A stretch of 5,059 nt of DNA from Rhodospirillaceae bacterium (GTDB lineage: Bacteria > Pseudomonadota > Alphaproteobacteria > SP197): positions 1-5,059 of the forward strand of contig JABIUG010000328.1 of assembly GCA_018700655.1 (NCBI GenBank). The letters are read 5' to 3'. Positions 1-5,059 of the stretch are shown piece after piece. Every line of letters begins with the position of its first letter. Position 1 is the first letter of the stretch. The notes beneath the pieces are model-generated. The model had not been told where the DNA came from. It worked only from the letters and a program-made list of their open reading frames with translations, and searched no databases. A program made the translations under genes and the position numbers.

Positions 1-2
1 AC

Positions 3-113
3 ACCCTGCTCGCCGAACACTTCCCCGGGCACATCTCCGATGAAGTCGACCAGGCCATCCGCGCCAACTTCGACATCTTCATCCCCCGCGAGGGTATGAA
101 ACCGTCGGCGTGA
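3..113 (+). CDS. C-terminal end of an unidentified protein (5' end outside window)
   Basis: An open frame enters from the left edge and ends at TGA 111-113, giving 36 residues that begin TLLAEHFPGHISDEVDQAIR and end REGMKPSA. Codon use is GC-rich at third positions like the genes to the right, so it is probably a real gene end. The other two forward frames give less natural protein; one stops within 45 bases. The helix followed by a short 'NFDIFIPRE' segment is faintly like the tails of trimethylamine-methyltransferase (MttB) superfamily proteins, which would fit beside a methyl-transfer operon. That is a weak impression from a few residues, and I do not assign the family. It converges on the leftward operon across about 300 non-coding bases. 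Confidence 0.6.
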   Translation, partial: TLLAEHFPGHISDEVDQAIRANFDIFIPREGMKPSA

Positions 114-136
114 TGTAACGATCACCCCATCGGTTT

Positions 137-258
137 GTCATCCCGGCCAACCCCGAACTGATCCGGGGGCGAGCCGGGATCGCGATCAGGCGAGATGGCG
201 AGGACCAAGCAGCCCGAGATCCCGGATCGGCGGCGCTGCGCGCCTGGTCCGGGATGAC
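137..258. repeat. REP-like intergenic repeat with 10-bp inverted ends
   Basis: The element starts with GTCATCCCGG (137-146) and ends with its exact reverse complement CCGGGATGAC (249-258). Inside are further GATCCCGG/CCGGGATC-type pieces that could fold into nested hairpins. No protein-like reading frame is convincing here. Short GC-rich palindromic units with this kind of end are frequent between genes in Alphaproteobacteria. It lies between the ends of two convergent genes, the usual site for such elements. Whether it is a mobile MITE-like unit or an immobile REP cannot be judged from one copy. Confidence 0.6.
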
Positions 259-298
259 ACTGCTCTTGCTGCTCTGACACCTTCCCCCAAAGCCGTCA

Positions 299-319
299 TC
301 GCCCCACTTGATGGGGCGA
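299..319. repeat. Intergenic hairpin, 8-bp stem
   Basis: TCGCCCCA (299-306) and TGGGGCGA (312-319) are perfect reverse complements separated by CTTGA. It lies in the non-coding stretch between convergent genes. No T-run follows on either strand, so it is not a classic intrinsic terminator. It may be part of a degenerate repeat or contribute to 3'-end structure of the flanking transcripts. Confidence 0.4.
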
Positions 320-379
320 CCCATCCAGGAAATTGGGCCACATGCACCGACAGTGTTTGTCGGGACGACCACGGGATGG

Positions 380-402
380 ATGACCCGGTCAAGCCGGGTC
401 AT
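380..402. repeat. Palindromic hairpin 20 bases past the operon's last stop
   Basis: ATGACCCGG (380-388) pairs perfectly with CCGGGTCAT (394-402) around a 5-base TCAAG loop. On the minus strand it begins about 20 bases after the TAG that ends the quinone-reductase-like gene, a position suited to stabilising or ending the operon transcript. There is no following U-tract, so I call it a repeat hairpin, not a terminator. Similar ATGACCCGG/CCGGGTCAT palindromes are common intergenic repeats in Alphaproteobacteria. Confidence 0.55.
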
Positions 403-421
403 GACGGGGGCAGGGGAAGAG

Positions 422-1000
422 CTAGAAGATGGTCTGGCCCGCCTCATAGGCGGTTTCGAGATGGGCGGCGTGTTGGCCCTTCTCGAAGGCGGCGTCGAGC
501 AGGAAGTGGATGTTGATCGGGTCGGTGCCGCAGTAACCCATGACGCCGACGCGATAGATGTGGTCGAGCCGCTCGAGGCAACCCCATTCGGCCTCCATTT
601 CGGCTGACGCACCGACCGGAATCAACATGGTGCAGGGCCGCGGTTTCAACAGGCTGCCCTTGGGGTCGTGTTTGCAGGCATAGGCCCAGCCAGCCGACCA
701 GACGCGGTCGAGCCAGCCTTTCATCATCGCGGGCATGCCGAACCACCAGATCGGGAAGATCATGCAAAGCGCGTCGCATTGTTCGACCCGGGCCTGCTCG
801 GCCTGGAGTTCCGGGATCATCGCCACGTCGTTGAACCGTTCCATGTCGCGCGCGGTCATCAAGGGATCGAAGCCCTCGGCATAGAGATCTGCCGTCTCGT
901 TGGTGTGGCCCGCCGACGCAGCACCTGCCTGGAACCGTTCGAGGACGGCATAGGTGAAGGCATCGGGCTTGGGATGGCTGATGACCGAGAGGACATGCAT
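422..1000 (-). CDS. Flavodoxin-fold NAD(P)H:quinone reductase-like protein (Flavodoxin_2 family)
   Basis: This is a 192-residue cytosolic protein with the layout of the NQO/MdaB/Kef-ancillary (Flavodoxin_2) family. A first beta strand runs into the flavin-phosphate loop, VISHPKPDAFTYAV (residues 6-19). The family's 'DLYAEGFDP' segment follows at about 38-46, with the hallmark FPIWWFGMPAMMKGWLDRV at 82-100, which in relatives lines the flavin and substrate pocket. Family members reduce quinones or similar acceptors by two electrons using NAD(P)H and FAD or FMN; the substrate here is unknown. Length is normal for the bacterial family. The ATG at 1000 has GAGGAG nine bases upstream, and that site lies inside the last codons of the GcvT-like gene. 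Only 4 bases separate the two genes, so they are almost certainly co-translated. It is the last gene of the operon and ends in TAG. Confidence 0.9.
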   Translation of the reverse strand: MHVLSVISHPKPDAFTYAVLERFQAGAASAGHTNETADLYAEGFDPLMTARDMERFNDVAMIPELQAEQARVEQCDALCMIFPIWWFGMPAMMKGWLDRVWSAGWAYACKHDPKGSLLKPRPCTMLIPVGASAEMEAEWGCLERLDHIYRVGVMGYCGTDPINIHFLLDAAFEKGQHAAHLETAYEAGQTIF

Positions 1001-1004
1001 GGCT

Positions 1005-2177
1005 TCAGGCTCCTCGTTTGACGAACGGCACCGTACTGACTTCGGCGCGGGTCACGCCGTTGGGATGGCTGACTTCCACCATGTCGCCCAACTTGATCGC
1101 CTTGTCGACCACCGCGATTCCGATGTCGTGGCCCAGTTCGAAGGAACGGATCGCCCATCGGACTTCGCCGGTGTGACCTTTTCCGTCTTCAAGGTCCCAC
1201 ATCCATTCGATACGCGGCACATCGTCTTCGAACAGCAGCCCGACGGAATGGCGTTTGACCCCCTCGTCGCGAATCCTGCGCAGGGCCTCGCGACCGATGA
1301 AATCGACGTTGGTATCGACGTTGACGAACTTGCCGCCCAGATCCTCGAACGCGTTCATGTCGGAGTTGATGTAATAGTTCATGTCGGTGACACCACGCTC
1401 GATGGCGCGATGGACGATCGGGCCGGTGACCTGAATGCGGAATTCGTGACCGGCTTCCAGAATGTCGTCCCATAGTTCTTCTGCGCGGTCGCTCGAGAAC
1501 GGATAGACCTCGAAGCCGAAGCCGCCGGACCAGCCGGTGCGTAAAACCACAGCATCCTGGCCCGCGACCTTCGTGACGGCACAGGTGTAGTTCTTCATAT
1601 CGGCCAGCGGGTGGTCACAGATCTTCTCGAGCGTCGCGAGCGCCAGGGGGCCCTGGATCTGGAGCGGTGCGACATCAGGTTCGCTCACCTCCAAATCCCA
1701 ATCGGTTCCCATCACGATACCGCGCGCCCACAAGGTGACGTCGGTGTTGCCGTGGCTGAGCCAGATCGTGTCCTCCCACGGACGCAGCACGACGGGATCG
1801 CACATCAGCTTGCCCTGCTCGTCGCTCAGCAGATCATAGCGGCAATCGCCCAGCGCCATCGTCGACATGTCGCGGCAGCACAGATAGTCGAGGAAGGCGA
1901 AGGCATCGGGCCCCTTGAGCTGGGTCTGGCGTTCCAGGGTGACATCCCACAGCGTCACGCCTTCGAGCAGAGCGCAGTAATCCTCGTGCGGCGTATGCGA
2001 GTAGATCATCGGGAAGTGCATGTTGTTGTAGACCGACCATTCCATGGCGCCGGCATCGACCGTCTTCTGCCAATAGGGCGTGCGCCGGTTAATCGTCCAC
2101 ATGCGCTGGCGTTCTTCGGGGAAGAGCGGACGGGCATCATAGATTTCTGCCAGGCGGGCGATCTTGCCGCCAGTCAT
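1005..2177 (-). CDS. GcvT/DmdA-type aminomethyltransferase-family demethylase
   Basis: A 390-residue protein of the glycine-cleavage T-protein superfamily. The domain proper starts near residue 26 (MWTINRRTPYW) and resembles DmdA-like proteins: 'GAMEWSVYNNMHFP' matches their 'GA..f.vYNhm..P' opening, then 'LWDVTLERQTQLKGPDAF', 'PLQIQGP' (171-177), 'RTGWSGGFGFEVYP' (folate-site region) and the C-terminal barrel 'FIGREALRRIRDEGV' (about 294-308). Asp127 in 'KLMCDPVV' aligns by eye with the catalytic Asp of T-protein. The family moves a one-carbon group from an N-, O- or S-methyl compound to tetrahydrofolate. The substrate is not evident, and I do not claim DMSP. The chosen ATG (2177) overlaps the upstream TGA as ATGA. 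A GTG at 2186 and an ATG at 2102 are alternatives; the latter gives 365 residues, close to the DmdA length. Residues 1-17 look like the tail of a SnoaL domain, so the true N-terminus may be a fusion. Confidence 0.85.
   Translation of the reverse strand: MTGGKIARLAEIYDARPLFPEERQRMWTINRRTPYWQKTVDAGAMEWSVYNNMHFPMIYSHTPHEDYCALLEGVTLWDVTLERQTQLKGPDAFAFLDYLCCRDMSTMALGDCRYDLLSDEQGKLMCDPVVLRPWEDTIWLSHGNTDVTLWARGIVMGTDWDLEVSEPDVAPLQIQGPLALATLEKICDHPLADMKNYTCAVTKVAGQDAVVLRTGWSGGFGFEVYPFSSDRAEELWDDILEAGHEFRIQVTGPIVHRAIERGVTDMNYYINSDMNAFEDLGGKFVNVDTNVDFIGREALRRIRDEGVKRHSVGLLFEDDVPRIEWMWDLEDGKGHTGEVRWAIRSFELGHDIGIAVVDKAIKLGDMVEVSHPNGVTRAEVSTVPFVKRGA
1010..1015 (-). promoter_or_regulatory. Ribosome binding site of the quinone-reductase-like gene
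   Basis: The minus strand reads GAGGAG nine bases before the ATG at 1000. The site is embedded in the final codons (KRGA) of the upstream GcvT-like gene, which fixes the start and implies translational coupling. Confidence 0.75.
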
Positions 2178-2500
2178 CTCGACCACCGCGACAAAGCGGA
2201 AATCGACCCGATGGGGTGAACCGTCAATTCTGCCGCCGGGCCCAGGACTTCACCCCTGTAGGTGCCTTCGATATAGGCGGTATCACCGACATCGATCGCA
2301 CTGCGGGTTTCGGTCCTGACGTTCTTCTGGCCCTGCGCGATCCATCGCAGTTGCGAAAGAAGTTCGTCACGCCCCTTTGCCGGACGGTCGAGTGTCGAAG
2401 CTTCAAACACGCCGTCATCGGTGAAGAGGTCCGCCATGGCGATGTGATCGCCCGCGACCCAGGCCGTGCAATAGGCTTCGAATGCTGCACTTGGTGTCAT
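2174..2500 (-). CDS. SnoaL/NTF2-like domain protein, C-terminus frameshifted
   Basis: As written this encodes 108 residues beginning MTPSAAFEAYCTAWVAGD. It has the SnoaL-like pattern: an N-terminal helix, 'MADLFTDDGVFEA', 'KGRDELLSQLRWI', then strands 'VRTETRSAIDVGDTAYIEGTY'-like in layout. The family covers small cone-shaped isomerases, cyclases, hydrolases and binding proteins; no function can be read here. The last residues in this frame, 'IGSISALSRWSR', do not look like the family. The expected final strands, 'VDFRFVAVVEM' and 'GGKIARLAEIYD', are present in the -1 frame, joined to the GcvT-like frame. The break falls at the CCCC run 2213-2216. The ATG at 2500 is chosen over 2506 because GGAG (2507-2510) touches the latter and is six bases from the former. 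It lies 13 bases after the preceding gene. Confidence 0.7.
   Translation of the reverse strand: MTPSAAFEAYCTAWVAGDHIAMADLFTDDGVFEASTLDRPAKGRDELLSQLRWIAQGQKNVRTETRSAIDVGDTAYIEGTYRGEVLGPAAELTVHPIGSISALSRWSR
2213..2216 (-). other. Frameshift point (CCCC run) between SnoaL-like and GcvT-like frames
   Basis: The minus strand reads GTT CAC CCC ATC in the SnoaL frame. Re-reading one C gives GTT CAC CCC CAT CGG GTC GAT, which continues as HRVDFRFVAVVEM, a proper SnoaL C-terminal strand, and stays open through the GcvT-like gene. One extra C would yield a 498-residue fusion from 2500 to 1005. Causes could be a single-base deletion in a C run, a sequencing or assembly error, or slippage of tRNA-Pro on CCC-C. 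Confidence 0.65.
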
Positions 2501-2506
2501 GGTCAT

Positions 2507-2510
2507 CTCC
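2507..2510 (-). promoter_or_regulatory. Ribosome binding site deciding the start of the second SnoaL-like gene
   Basis: The minus strand reads GGAG directly before ATGACCATG. It abuts the first ATG (2506) with no spacer but lies six bases from the second (2500), so initiation at 2500 is more likely. Confidence 0.55.
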
Positions 2511-2513
2511 GGC

Positions 2514-2912
2514 TCACAGGATGGCTTCGTCGGACCAGAGCCGACGGTTGCGGGCATTGAGGTAAAGCGAGAAGCGCACGAGCGCGCCCTCGCGGGTCTC
2601 CGCGACGATCCCGACATAATGCTCTTTATCGGACGCTGAATTGCGGGTGACGGCGAGTGAACCCTCAGCAATCGCGACGGTTCCATTCTCGGCGGGATCA
2701 TCAAGCCGGAACGCGACCGTTCCCAGTTCTGCAAAGGCCGCCTGAAGTCCACGGCGAATCTCGTCGTGACCGTGCAGCCGGTTGGGCTTCAACATCGGAA
2801 TTTCGAACAGCGCCATGGCATCGCTCATCGCGACGACCGCATCGGCATCGCGGTTGTTGAAGGCTTGAGCACAGGCGAGCAGCGTTGCTTTGGGCGTGGA
2901 AGACATCGACAT
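2514..2912 (-). CDS. Small NTF2/SnoaL-like protein
   Basis: A 132-residue protein, the usual size for a single-domain SnoaL/NTF2-like fold. An N-terminal helix (TPKATLLACAQAFNNRDADAV) leads to 'AMSDAMALFEIPML', then 'HGHDEIRRGLQAAFAELG' and a run of beta strands ending in 'VRFSLYLNARN'. The 'fn.rD.da...m' helix and 'G...Ir.g...' turn are typical of the family, which includes isomerases, polyketide cyclases, hydrolases and non-catalytic binding subunits. I do not recognise a specific function. It is the first gene of the leftward operon. The start at 2912 has GGAG seven bases upstream, and the 5' leader carries the TetR-type palindrome. It ends in TGA 13 bases before a second SnoaL-like gene, so the two could be paralogous partners, although their sequences differ clearly. 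Confidence 0.75.
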   Translation of the reverse strand: MSMSSTPKATLLACAQAFNNRDADAVVAMSDAMALFEIPMLKPNRLHGHDEIRRGLQAAFAELGTVAFRLDDPAENGTVAIAEGSLAVTRNSASDKEHYVGIVAETREGALVRFSLYLNARNRRLWSDEAIL

Positions 2913-2919
2913 GGTCCAT

Positions 2920-2923
2920 CTCC
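2920..2923 (-). promoter_or_regulatory. Ribosome binding site of the first operon gene
   Basis: The minus strand reads ACGGAG, with GGAG seven bases from the ATG at 2912. This supports that ATG over the in-frame ATG two codons later. Confidence 0.65.
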
Positions 2924-2925
2924 GT

Positions 2926-2945
2926 AAGTAAGTATTTGCTTACTT
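2926..2945. promoter_or_regulatory. Palindromic operator, probable TetR-family binding site
   Basis: AAGTAAG (2926-2932) and CTTACTT (2939-2945) are perfect reverse complements around TATTTG, a 20-bp dyad of the size TetR-family dimers bind. It lies in the divergent spacer between the regulator gene and the operon it faces. It overlaps the proposed -10 and start region of the leftward operon, so binding would block that promoter. Assignment to the adjacent regulator is inferred from position. Confidence 0.65.
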
Positions 2946-2969
2946 TCAGTGTTTCATGCTTCTTGTCAA
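2941..2969 (-). promoter_or_regulatory. Likely promoter of the leftward operon
   Basis: On the minus strand a perfect sigma-70 -35 box TTGACA (2969-2964) is followed after 17 bases by AAAGTA (2946-2941), a weak -10. The strong -35 and correct spacing support a promoter, while the poor -10 lowers confidence. Transcription would start near 2934, inside the palindromic operator, leaving a leader of about 20 bases before the first ATG. Confidence 0.45.
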
Positions 2970-2976
2970 GCATGAA
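2953..2976. promoter_or_regulatory. Second palindrome in the divergent promoter region
   Basis: TTCATGCTT (2953-2961) and AAGCATGAA (2968-2976) are perfect 9-bp arms around CTTGTC. The right arm and loop overlap the proposed -35 of the leftward operon. It also lies 15 bases upstream of the preferred tetR start, so it would form a hairpin in a tetR leader. Its sequence differs from the 2926-2945 palindrome, so it may bind a different protein or act as RNA structure. Confidence 0.55.
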
Positions 2977-2991
2977 CAGACGGACTCAAAC

Positions 2992-3606
2992 ATGCCGGAC
3001 ATAAAGGCGCCCCTGCAAAAACGCGCACTGGCCACGCGCCAACGCATTCTCGATGCGACGCTCGAGTTGCTGACGAAGGCGAGCATCGACAGAATCTCGA
3101 CCAACGCGATCGCACAACAGGCCGGCGTCAACATCGCCTCGCTCTACAAGTATTTCGCCGACAAACACGCCATCCTGGGCGAGCTCGCCCTGGCCTTCGG
3201 TCAAAGGCAAAGCGCCATGATCTGCGACTACCTGGACGCAGCCGACCCCGACACACCAATGGACCAGATCTGCGACGGCATGGTCGATTGTTACATCGAC
3301 GACAGCCGAGGCAATCCGGCCCTGGTCCATCTGCAGCGCTCGCTGATCATCTATCCCGAACTGCAGGACGCCTGCCGCGCGACCAGCAGGGATATCTCGG
3401 TCGCCATGGCGCCGTTCCTGGAGCGCTGGGGTATCGACCTCAGCGACCGACAGCTTGATCTCGCCATGCTGTGCCTGGGTGAGGTCTCGACCGCGCTTCA
3501 GGATCTCGCGCTATCGCGCGATCTTAGTTACGACGCCGAAGTCATCGCCGAAATGAAACTGATCTTTCGCGCCTACTACCAGGCACGGGCGACCGCACAA
3601 ACCTAG
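2992..3606 (+). CDS. TetR-family transcriptional regulator
   Basis: A 204-residue protein with a TetR N-terminal DNA-binding domain. 'TRQRILDATLELLTKASIDRIST' forms helix 1 and the turn. The helix-turn-helix at about residues 34-53 reads 'STNAIAQQAGVNIASLYKYF', followed by 'ADKHAILGELA', a textbook signature. The C-terminal ligand and dimer domain (about 65-204) is helical and variable as usual, so the inducer cannot be read. The ATG at 2992 is preferred over the in-frame ATG at 2956, which lies inside a 24-bp palindrome and would add 12 atypical residues. No strong ribosome site is visible before 2992. The gene is divergent from the SnoaL/GcvT/quinone-reductase operon, which it most likely represses through the palindrome at 2926-2945; self-control is also possible. 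Its TAG overlaps the stop of the convergent decarboxylase gene. Confidence 0.9.
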   Translation: MPDIKAPLQKRALATRQRILDATLELLTKASIDRISTNAIAQQAGVNIASLYKYFADKHAILGELALAFGQRQSAMICDYLDAADPDTPMDQICDGMVDCYIDDSRGNPALVHLQRSLIIYPELQDACRATSRDISVAMAPFLERWGIDLSDRQLDLAMLCLGEVSTALQDLALSRDLSYDAEVIAEMKLIFRAYYQARATAQT

Positions 3607-4994
3607 AGATGGGTGAAACCCTGCTTCGGATTCTCGAACATCGAGGGGTCGCGTTTGTGTTTCGCAAAGACCTCCAGGCATTCCTTCATGTCGGTCAGCA
3701 GCGCCTTGGCGAGATCGCGTGAGAAACCGTGGCGCACGACGATGCGCTGCACGATCAGATCCTGCCGGTTCTTCGGCAGGGTGTAGGCCGGCACCTGCTA
3801 GCCACGGTGACGCAGGCGTTCACCCAGGTCGAACAGGGTGTAACCGTTGAAATCCTCGCCATCCTTGAGTTTCCAGGACAGCACCGGAATGTCGTTACCG
3901 GGATGGATGATCTCGAACGGACCCATCTTGCCGATCGCCTCAGCCAGCGAAAGCGCCGTATCCTGGCAGTTCTGTTGGATCTTGGCGTAACCCTCCCGGC
4001 CAAGGCGCAGGAAGTTGTAGTACTGGCAACAGACCTGCCCGCCCGGCCGGGAGAAGTTGATTGCGAAGTCCGGCATGTCGCCGCCGAGGTAATTCACGTT
4101 GAAGATGAGGTCATCAGGCAGGAATTCCTGGTTGCGCCAGACGGCCCAGCCGACACCAAGCGGCGCCAGACCGTACTTGTGGCCGGAGGTGTTGATCGAG
4201 ACGACCCGTTCGCAGCGGAAGTCCCATTCCAGATCAGGCTGAATGAAGGGTGCGATCATCGCACCGCTCGCACCATCGACATGGAGCGGGATATCAAGCC
4301 CGGTCTCGGCCTGGAGTTTGTCGAGCGCTGTAGCGATCTCGACGACCGGTTCGTACTGCCCGGTGAAAGTCGAGCCCAGGATCGCGACGACGCCGATGGT
4401 GTTTTCGTCACAGAGCTTGAGCACCTCTTCGGCGCTGATGATGAAACGGTCACCTTCCATCGGGATTAGCCGTTCCTCGACATCCCAGTAACGCGCAAAC
4501 TTGTGCCAGCAGACCTGGACGTTCACGCCCATGATGATGTTGGGTTTGTCGCCGTCCTTGCCCGCGGCCTTGCGCGCGTTGCGCCAGCGCCACTTCATCG
4601 CCATGCCTGCGAGCTGACATGCTTCGCTGGAGCCAACCGTGGAGGTTCCCACGGCAAGATCGGCATCGGGCGCATTCCAGAGATCGGCAATCATGTGGAC
4701 ACAGCGCCGCTCGATCTCTGCCGTCTGGGGGTACTCGTCGCGGTCGACCATGTTTTTGTCGAAAGTCTCGGCCATCAGCCGGCGCACTTCGTCTTCCATC
4801 CATGTGCCGCAGAAGGTCGCCAGATTGAGCCTGGAATTGCCGTCGAGCATCAGTTCGTCGGAGATGATCTGATAGGCGTGTTTTGCGTCCATCTGGCGTT
4901 CGGGCAGCCGGTATTTCGGCGCTGAGACCTCAAGGTCGTTCGAAGCAAAGACGTCGTCGAAGTCATTGTGGTTGTGCGTCTTGTGCAGCGGCAT
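3603..4994 (-). pseudogene. gad: Glutamate decarboxylase, interrupted by an in-frame TAG
   Basis: The frame spans 463 codons, matching E. coli GadA/GadB (466), but codon 399 is TAG (3798-3800). The protein before it is a clear PLP-dependent group II decarboxylase: 'RLNLATFCGTWME' near 55-67, the PLP-phosphate region 'GTSTVGSSEA' (116-125), 'HVDGASG' (238-244) with the cofactor Asp240, and 'SGHKYG' (270-275) with the Schiff-base Lys273. After the stop the same frame continues QVPAYTLPKNRQDL to the family-like end 'FTHL'. The family normally has Trp at the TAG (RGWQVP), so TGG to TAG is a single transition. The intact enzyme converts glutamate to GABA and CO2, consuming a proton, in acid resistance or GABA metabolism. 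AGGGAG lies six bases before the ATG. No GABA antiporter gene is in view. A 398-residue product would lack the C-terminal domain's end and is probably inactive, unless the stop is an error or is read through. Confidence 0.88.
3798..3800 (-). other. Premature amber codon in the decarboxylase gene
   Basis: The minus strand reads CGT GGC TAG CAG GTG CCG, that is R-G-stop-Q-V-P. Glutamate decarboxylases usually read R-G-W-Q-V-P here. The frame is open on both sides and family-like on both sides, so this is a point change rather than a gene end. Confidence 0.85.
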
Positions 4995-5000
4995 GGTGTT

Positions 5001-5006
5001 CTCCCT
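5001..5006 (-). promoter_or_regulatory. Ribosome binding site of the glutamate decarboxylase gene
   Basis: The minus strand reads AGGGAG, six bases before the ATG at 4994. It is partly made from the last unit of the adjoining 7-base tandem repeat (TTCAGGG). Confidence 0.65.
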
Positions 5007-5030
5007 GAACCCTGAACCCTGATCCCTGAA
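5003..5030. repeat. Four tandem 7-bp units upstream of the decarboxylase
   Basis: On the plus strand the units are CCCTGAA, CCCTGAA, CCCTGAT and CCCTGAA, with one mismatch in 28 bases. On the gene's strand this is TTCAGGG-type repeats running into the ribosome binding site. The array sits in the 5' leader or promoter region, so copy-number change would alter leader length or promoter spacing. The remaining 29 bases to the window edge show nothing I can name. Confidence 0.8.
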
Positions 5031-5059
5031 TGGCAGCTTACGGGGGTGACGGGTTGGGG

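Noticed and set aside
380..402. Classic intrinsic terminator
   Set aside because: The stem is good but no U-run follows on either strand, so it is listed only as a hairpin repeat.
79..612. Open frames in and across the 114-421 intergenic region on both strands
   Set aside because: Compositions are biased toward Arg, Ser and Pro, they run through palindromic repeats, and one overlaps the end of a confident gene. No protein family is recognisable.
1611..2219. 202-codon open frame on the plus strand opposite the GcvT-like gene
   Set aside because: It mirrors the codon pattern of the real gene, lacks a ribosome site and shows no family resemblance.
2956..2991. Longer N-terminus for the TetR regulator from the ATG at 2956
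   Set aside because: The start lies inside a perfect 24-bp palindrome, has no ribosome site, and adds residues unlike TetR N-termini. The ATG at 2992 fits better.
3798..3800. TAG as a pyrrolysine codon
   Set aside because: Decarboxylases of this family have Trp there, and TAG also serves as the normal stop of tetR, the quinone-reductase-like gene and this gene's own end. A point change is simpler.
3729..4469. Long open frame on the plus strand opposite the decarboxylase (246 codons)
   Set aside because: It is antisense to a well-supported decarboxylase and has no recognisable domain. It is a by-product of high-GC codon use.
1..5059. CRISPR array, tRNA/rRNA genes, insertion sequence or phage genes
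   Set aside because: No spaced direct repeats, cloverleaf or rRNA-like stretch, transposase or phage protein was seen. The only tandem array is the four 7-bp units at 5003-5030.

Overview
The window is high-GC DNA that reads like an alphaproteobacterial chromosome. Supporting this are the coding style, an intergenic repeat with GTCATCCCGG/CCGGGATGAC ends, and an ATGACCCGG/CCGGGTCAT hairpin of a kind common in that class. This is an inference from style; no ribosomal RNA or marker gene is present to place the organism.

Layout, left to right. Positions 1-113 hold the last 36 codons of a rightward gene whose family I cannot fix. Positions 114-421 are non-coding and hold a REP-like repeat (137-258) and two hairpins. 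Positions 422-2912 hold a compact leftward operon, transcribed in this order: a small NTF2/SnoaL-like protein (2912-2514); a second SnoaL-like reading frame (2500-2174); a GcvT/DmdA-type folate-dependent methyl-transfer enzyme (2177-1005); and a flavodoxin-fold NAD(P)H:quinone reductase-like protein (1000-422). Gaps inside the operon are 13 nt, a 4-nt overlap, and 4 nt. A TetR-family regulator (2992-3606) is divergent from it. The intergenic region between them carries two strong palindromes over a likely operon promoter. At the right, 3603-4994 is a leftward glutamate decarboxylase gene, convergent with tetR. The two genes share a CTAG at their stop codons.

Two reading-frame problems stand out. 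(1) The second SnoaL-like domain loses its C-terminal strand at a CCCC run (2213-2216). The missing strand is encoded in the -1 frame, continuous with the N-terminus of the GcvT-like protein. One base, or one ribosomal slip, would give a 498-residue SnoaL-GcvT fusion. (2) The decarboxylase has an in-frame TAG at a position where the family normally has Trp (RGWQVP), about 65 codons before its natural end.

Reading of the system: a TetR-controlled operon that probably removes a methyl group from a small organic compound onto tetrahydrofolate, with one or two SnoaL-fold accessory proteins or domains and a quinone/flavin reductase. The substrate is not visible from sequence. The decarboxylase (glutamate to GABA) looks like a separate, possibly decaying unit.
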